Part shown: piece by piece, positions 9,500 through 12,059 of the stretch
Layout: every line of letters starts with the position of its first letter
Numbering within the stretch: the first letter of the stretch is position 1
From: Tannerellaceae bacterium
GTDB taxonomy: Bacteria; Bacteroidota; Bacteroidia; Bacteroidales; Tannerellaceae
Length of the DNA: 12,059 bases
Assembly (NCBI GenBank): GCA_020860805.1
Contig: JAJBTP010000064.1
Span: 1-12,059, forward strand
Direction of reading: 5' to 3'
Notes under the pieces: generated by a model
What the model was told of the DNA's origin: nothing
The model's database searches: none
The model's input: the letters and a program-made list of their open reading frames with translations, nothing else
Program-made: the position numbers and the translations under genes

Positions 9500-9512
9500 C
9501 CGGATAATCCGG
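9500..9512. other. Small hairpin in the 3' untranslated region
   Basis: CCGGA (9500-9504) and TCCGG (9508-9512) pair around TAA. It lies between the macroglobulin stop codon and the terminator and has no T-tract. It may protect the mRNA 3' end; no other role is evident. Confidence 0.25.
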
Positions 9513-9528
9513 TAGCATTCCATCTACC

Positions 9529-9561
9529 CCCGGCGGACCCTTACCTGTCCGCCGGGTTTTT
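9529..9561 (+). terminator. Intrinsic terminator of the macroglobulin gene
   Basis: CCCGGCGGAC (9529-9538) pairs perfectly with GTCCGCCGGG (9547-9556) across an eight-base loop, followed directly by five T (9557-9561). It ends the + strand transcript 77 bases after the stop codon at 9450-9452. The right arm and T-tract also encode the last residues (NPADR) of the ATPase on the other strand, whose stop codon falls in the loop. In the opposite direction there is no T-tract, so it should act one way only. Confidence 0.9.
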
Positions 9562-11896
9562 GTTCTTCCCCTTATACATCCGGTATTTTACATAGTCATT
9601 CAGGGTCAGGGAAAAAAACAGTACCCATCCTATGACGAATAATGTGGCGTGAAAGGGGAGGGGTTTTAATTCAAACAGGCCGGTCTGGGAAAGAACAGCA
9701 CCCCCTATGAAATCGGCAGCTAACACAACGGTATCAATTGTACCGGGTTTGGAACTCCAGAAATGCCGCTTTTCACGGATGACAAACACAACCACCAGCG
9801 AAAAGAAAAGCAACGTAATAAAACTAAACGTATAAAGCTGCCCCTCGTTACTCTTCAAATCAAAATAATACCACCCGATAAAAAGCAGCGCTAACGCTTC
9901 GATAGTCATCAGGATACCCTGTACCACTCCCACCCGTACCAGGCGGGAGATATTCCACCGGTCGGCTTCCATAGAGATAGGTATTTCATCATTAGAGACG
10001 GAAATAATCACAAAATCGGTCACCAGTAATAAAAGCAACATCACTGTCGTAGTAACCACATATTTGCTGAGGAAAATCAGCGCCAGTAAAATAAAACAGA
10101 TTTTTAGGACTGTACGGGACAATTTATTCAGAATCCAGATATGAATCCGCTCCAGCATTACCCGCCCCGATGCGTACCGGACTCACAATTCCCTGCAATC
10201 CATCCTGTGTCAGGATAATACTGGCCGATTGTTTGGCTACATCTACCGCGTTATTGACAGCAATACCCACTTCTGCCTGCTGTAAAGCAGGGGCATCATT
10301 CACCCCGTCGCCGGTCATACCTACAATATGCCCTTTGGCCTGTAAGGCTTTCACTATTTTATATTTATCTTCCGGATATACTTCCGCTACGCCGTTGGCC
10401 GTTTCCAGTTGGGTCGCCATCGTCGTGTCATCCCCCAGTTCAGATGCTTTGAGGATGGTATTCCCTATACCCGTTTCCTCGGCTGTCTCTTTGGCTATAG
10501 GCAAAGCATCCCCGGTCAGCATCAAGACTTTTACCCCCAGTTTCCGGAGGTCATTGATAGGCTGTCCGGATTCAGGGCGGGGCGGATCCTGCAAAGCTAC
10601 GATACCCACCAGCCGGGGAGTTTCTCCGGCCTGGCTCCGGGCCACAGCAATCGTACGGTTCCCTGTGGCAGCGGTATCAGTTGCTATCTTATTCCATTCC
10701 GGATGGGTGGTGACATCCGTACCGGTCAGCCGGAAAATAACTGCCAGCGAACCTCTATACACTGTATAGGTTTCATCTCCTGAGAGGATAACCGCTTCCG
10801 TGTGCCTGTTTTGAGTAGTGAAAGGGGTAAACGATTGTTGGGTAAACGGTTTTTGTCCGGCAGGAAGTTTTCCGGCAGCCTCGGTAAACGCCTGGTCAAT
10901 CGCATCCCGGTTGGCCTGTTGGGAAGCCTGGAACCCATAGAAAAGAACCTCTTTATCCGTAAAACCCGGAGCTGGAAATACAGTGTTGACCGTGAGTTTA
11001 TTAACTGTTAACGTACCGGTTTTATCCACACACAGGATGTCCATATTGGCCGCATCGTTCGGTGCATTCATCCGGGTAACCAATACCCCCTCTTTCAATA
11101 ACTGGCGGGCACCAATCGCATTACTTACGGAAAACATCACCGAAAGCGCCACCGGTATCGCATTCATAAACAGGATAACCATCAGCGGCAGAATGCTCAG
11201 TAACGGTATCCCTTTATGTACGGAAACAATCATGGCCACTACCAGCATACTCCCGATTATGAGCGACAACCATTTGAGAATCTTTCCAATCACCTCGTCC
11301 ATGTGCGATTTGGGAAGCGCCGTTTTAAGCAACTCAATGGTTTTCCCATAATTCGTATGTGCCCCGGTTAATTTCACCGTAGCCGTAGCCTCTCCATTGG
11401 TTACCACAGAACCCAAAAAACAGCATCCTTTTCTTTCTTACTGATATCCGTACTCTCGCCCGTAAGTGATGCCTGGTTGACCGTTATATTCCCTTCCGTC
11501 AGTGTCACGTCGGCAGGTACAAAATCACCTGTGCGCAAACGGATAACATCCCCCGGTACCAGTTCCCGTGCAGGCAGGTTTTTCCAGTGTCCGTCACGCA
11601 GTGTATTCACAGAAATACGCAGTTGCTTTTTCAACGCATCCACCGCATGCAAAGCCCGCTTATCCTGAAGATACACCGTAACCGAATTAATAATCAAAAC
11701 CACCGTAATAAAAGCCGCATCCGCATAATTATGCAGAAAAAGCGAAAGAATAACCAATACCTCCAGTAACCACGCACTCAGATTCCAGAATTTCTTCAGG
11801 AATAATTTCCAGGGAGCAGTCTTTTTTTTCTTCCGTTTCATTGTACCCATACTGTATCAAAAGAGCATCCGCCTCTTGCTGCGATAATCCCGCCAT
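9541..11896 (-). CDS. P3A-type proton-efflux P-type ATPase, frameshifted as written
   Basis: This inner-membrane pump exports H+ using ATP through a phospho-aspartate intermediate. The ATG at 11894-11896 is chosen because it opens the typical N-terminus (MAGLSQQEADALLIQYGYNE) just after an in-frame stop. M1/M2 follow PWKLFLKKFWN; the actuator has LVPGDVIRLRTGD and LTGES. M4 has IPVAL; the phosphorylation site is DKTGTLT (Asp codon 11024-11026). The nucleotide and hinge region has LQDPPRPES, MLTGDALPIAKE and MTGDGVNDAPAL, and M5-M10 follow. M6 contains VTDFVIISVSND, whose first Asp lines up by eye with the proton-binding Asp684 of the plant plasma-membrane pump. The nucleotide-domain KGA motif is RGS here. 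Three breaks occur: T8 at 11822-11829 (one extra), A6 at 11415-11420 (one missing) and CCCC at 10165-10168 (one extra; correcting it gives VRIGRVMLERIH). The open segments are about 11829-11896, 11401-11828, 10167-11416 and 9541-10166. The restored length is about 785 residues. Confidence 0.93.
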
Positions 11897-12059
11897 AGTC
11901 AATTCAAATATCTACCTATAAAAACCACCCGGGACAACCAAAGGTTGTTATTCCATACGTAAGACAAACACGATTCAACTAAAATTCCCCCTCTTAAAAG
12001 GAGTAGAGGAGAAGAATAGTTTAACCGGTTACCTGATTTCAGTCTATATATGTCGGAAA
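11897..12059. other. Region upstream of the ATPase gene, with a small inverted repeat
   Basis: No gene is visible in these 163 bases. ACAACC (11934-11939) and GGTTGT (11943-11948) form a perfect 6-bp inverted repeat around AAA, about 40 bases before the ATPase start. It could be an operator or leader hairpin. I find no full TAnnTTTG element on the minus strand here. Confidence 0.3.

Noticed and set aside
9541..10158. A separate membrane protein gene starting MLERIHIW
   Set aside because: It continues the ATPase M5-M10 region exactly once one extra base in the C4 run at 10165-10168 is removed. It is a fragment, not a gene.

Overview
The window looks like chromosomal DNA of a Bacteroidales-type bacterium (Bacteroides/Parabacteroides relatives). 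This rests on a TAnnTTTG-type promoter element, the absence of useful Shine-Dalgarno sites, moderate GC content, and the family signatures of the encoded proteins: a long lipoprotein alpha-2-macroglobulin, a PBP1C with its C-terminal domain, and a P3A-type proton-pump ATPase. The genus call is inference; no rRNA or other marker gene is present.

Layout. (1) Positions 1-1008, + strand: the 3' part of an AT-rich membrane protein I do not recognise. (2) Positions 1009-1255: a gap between convergent genes holding a 22-bp tandem repeat with a 44-bp higher-order period. (3) Positions 1256-3610, - strand: penicillin-binding protein 1C (pbpC). (4) Positions 3611-3886: a divergent intergenic region with a 10-bp inverted repeat, a good -7 element and a long leader that can fold in alternative ways. 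(5) Positions 3887-9452, + strand: an alpha-2-macroglobulin lipoprotein of about 1855 residues, followed by a strong intrinsic terminator. (6) Positions 9541-11896, - strand: a P-type H+-ATPase of about 785 residues, converging on the macroglobulin gene. (7) Positions 11897-12059: upstream region of the ATPase.

How the genes work together. In E. coli the macroglobulin gene yfhM lies next to pbpC and in the same direction. The published proposal is that the macroglobulin traps proteases that enter the periplasm while PBP1C repairs the damaged peptidoglycan. The same pair is here, but transcribed divergently from one shared regulatory region. The proton pump is probably an independent transcription unit.

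The most striking property of the sequence is that all three large conserved genes are broken, at nine places in total, and every break is a one- or two-base change in a short homopolymer. All catalytic motifs are intact and the reading resumes perfectly after each break. I think these are mostly sequencing or assembly errors (uncorrected long-read style) rather than real decay, but the sequence alone cannot decide. Genes are therefore given as whole units with the break positions stated. I see no mobile element, CRISPR array, tRNA or rRNA, and no convincing new multi-gene system. The best candidates for something undescribed are the 22/44-bp repeat array and the structured leader of the macroglobulin gene.
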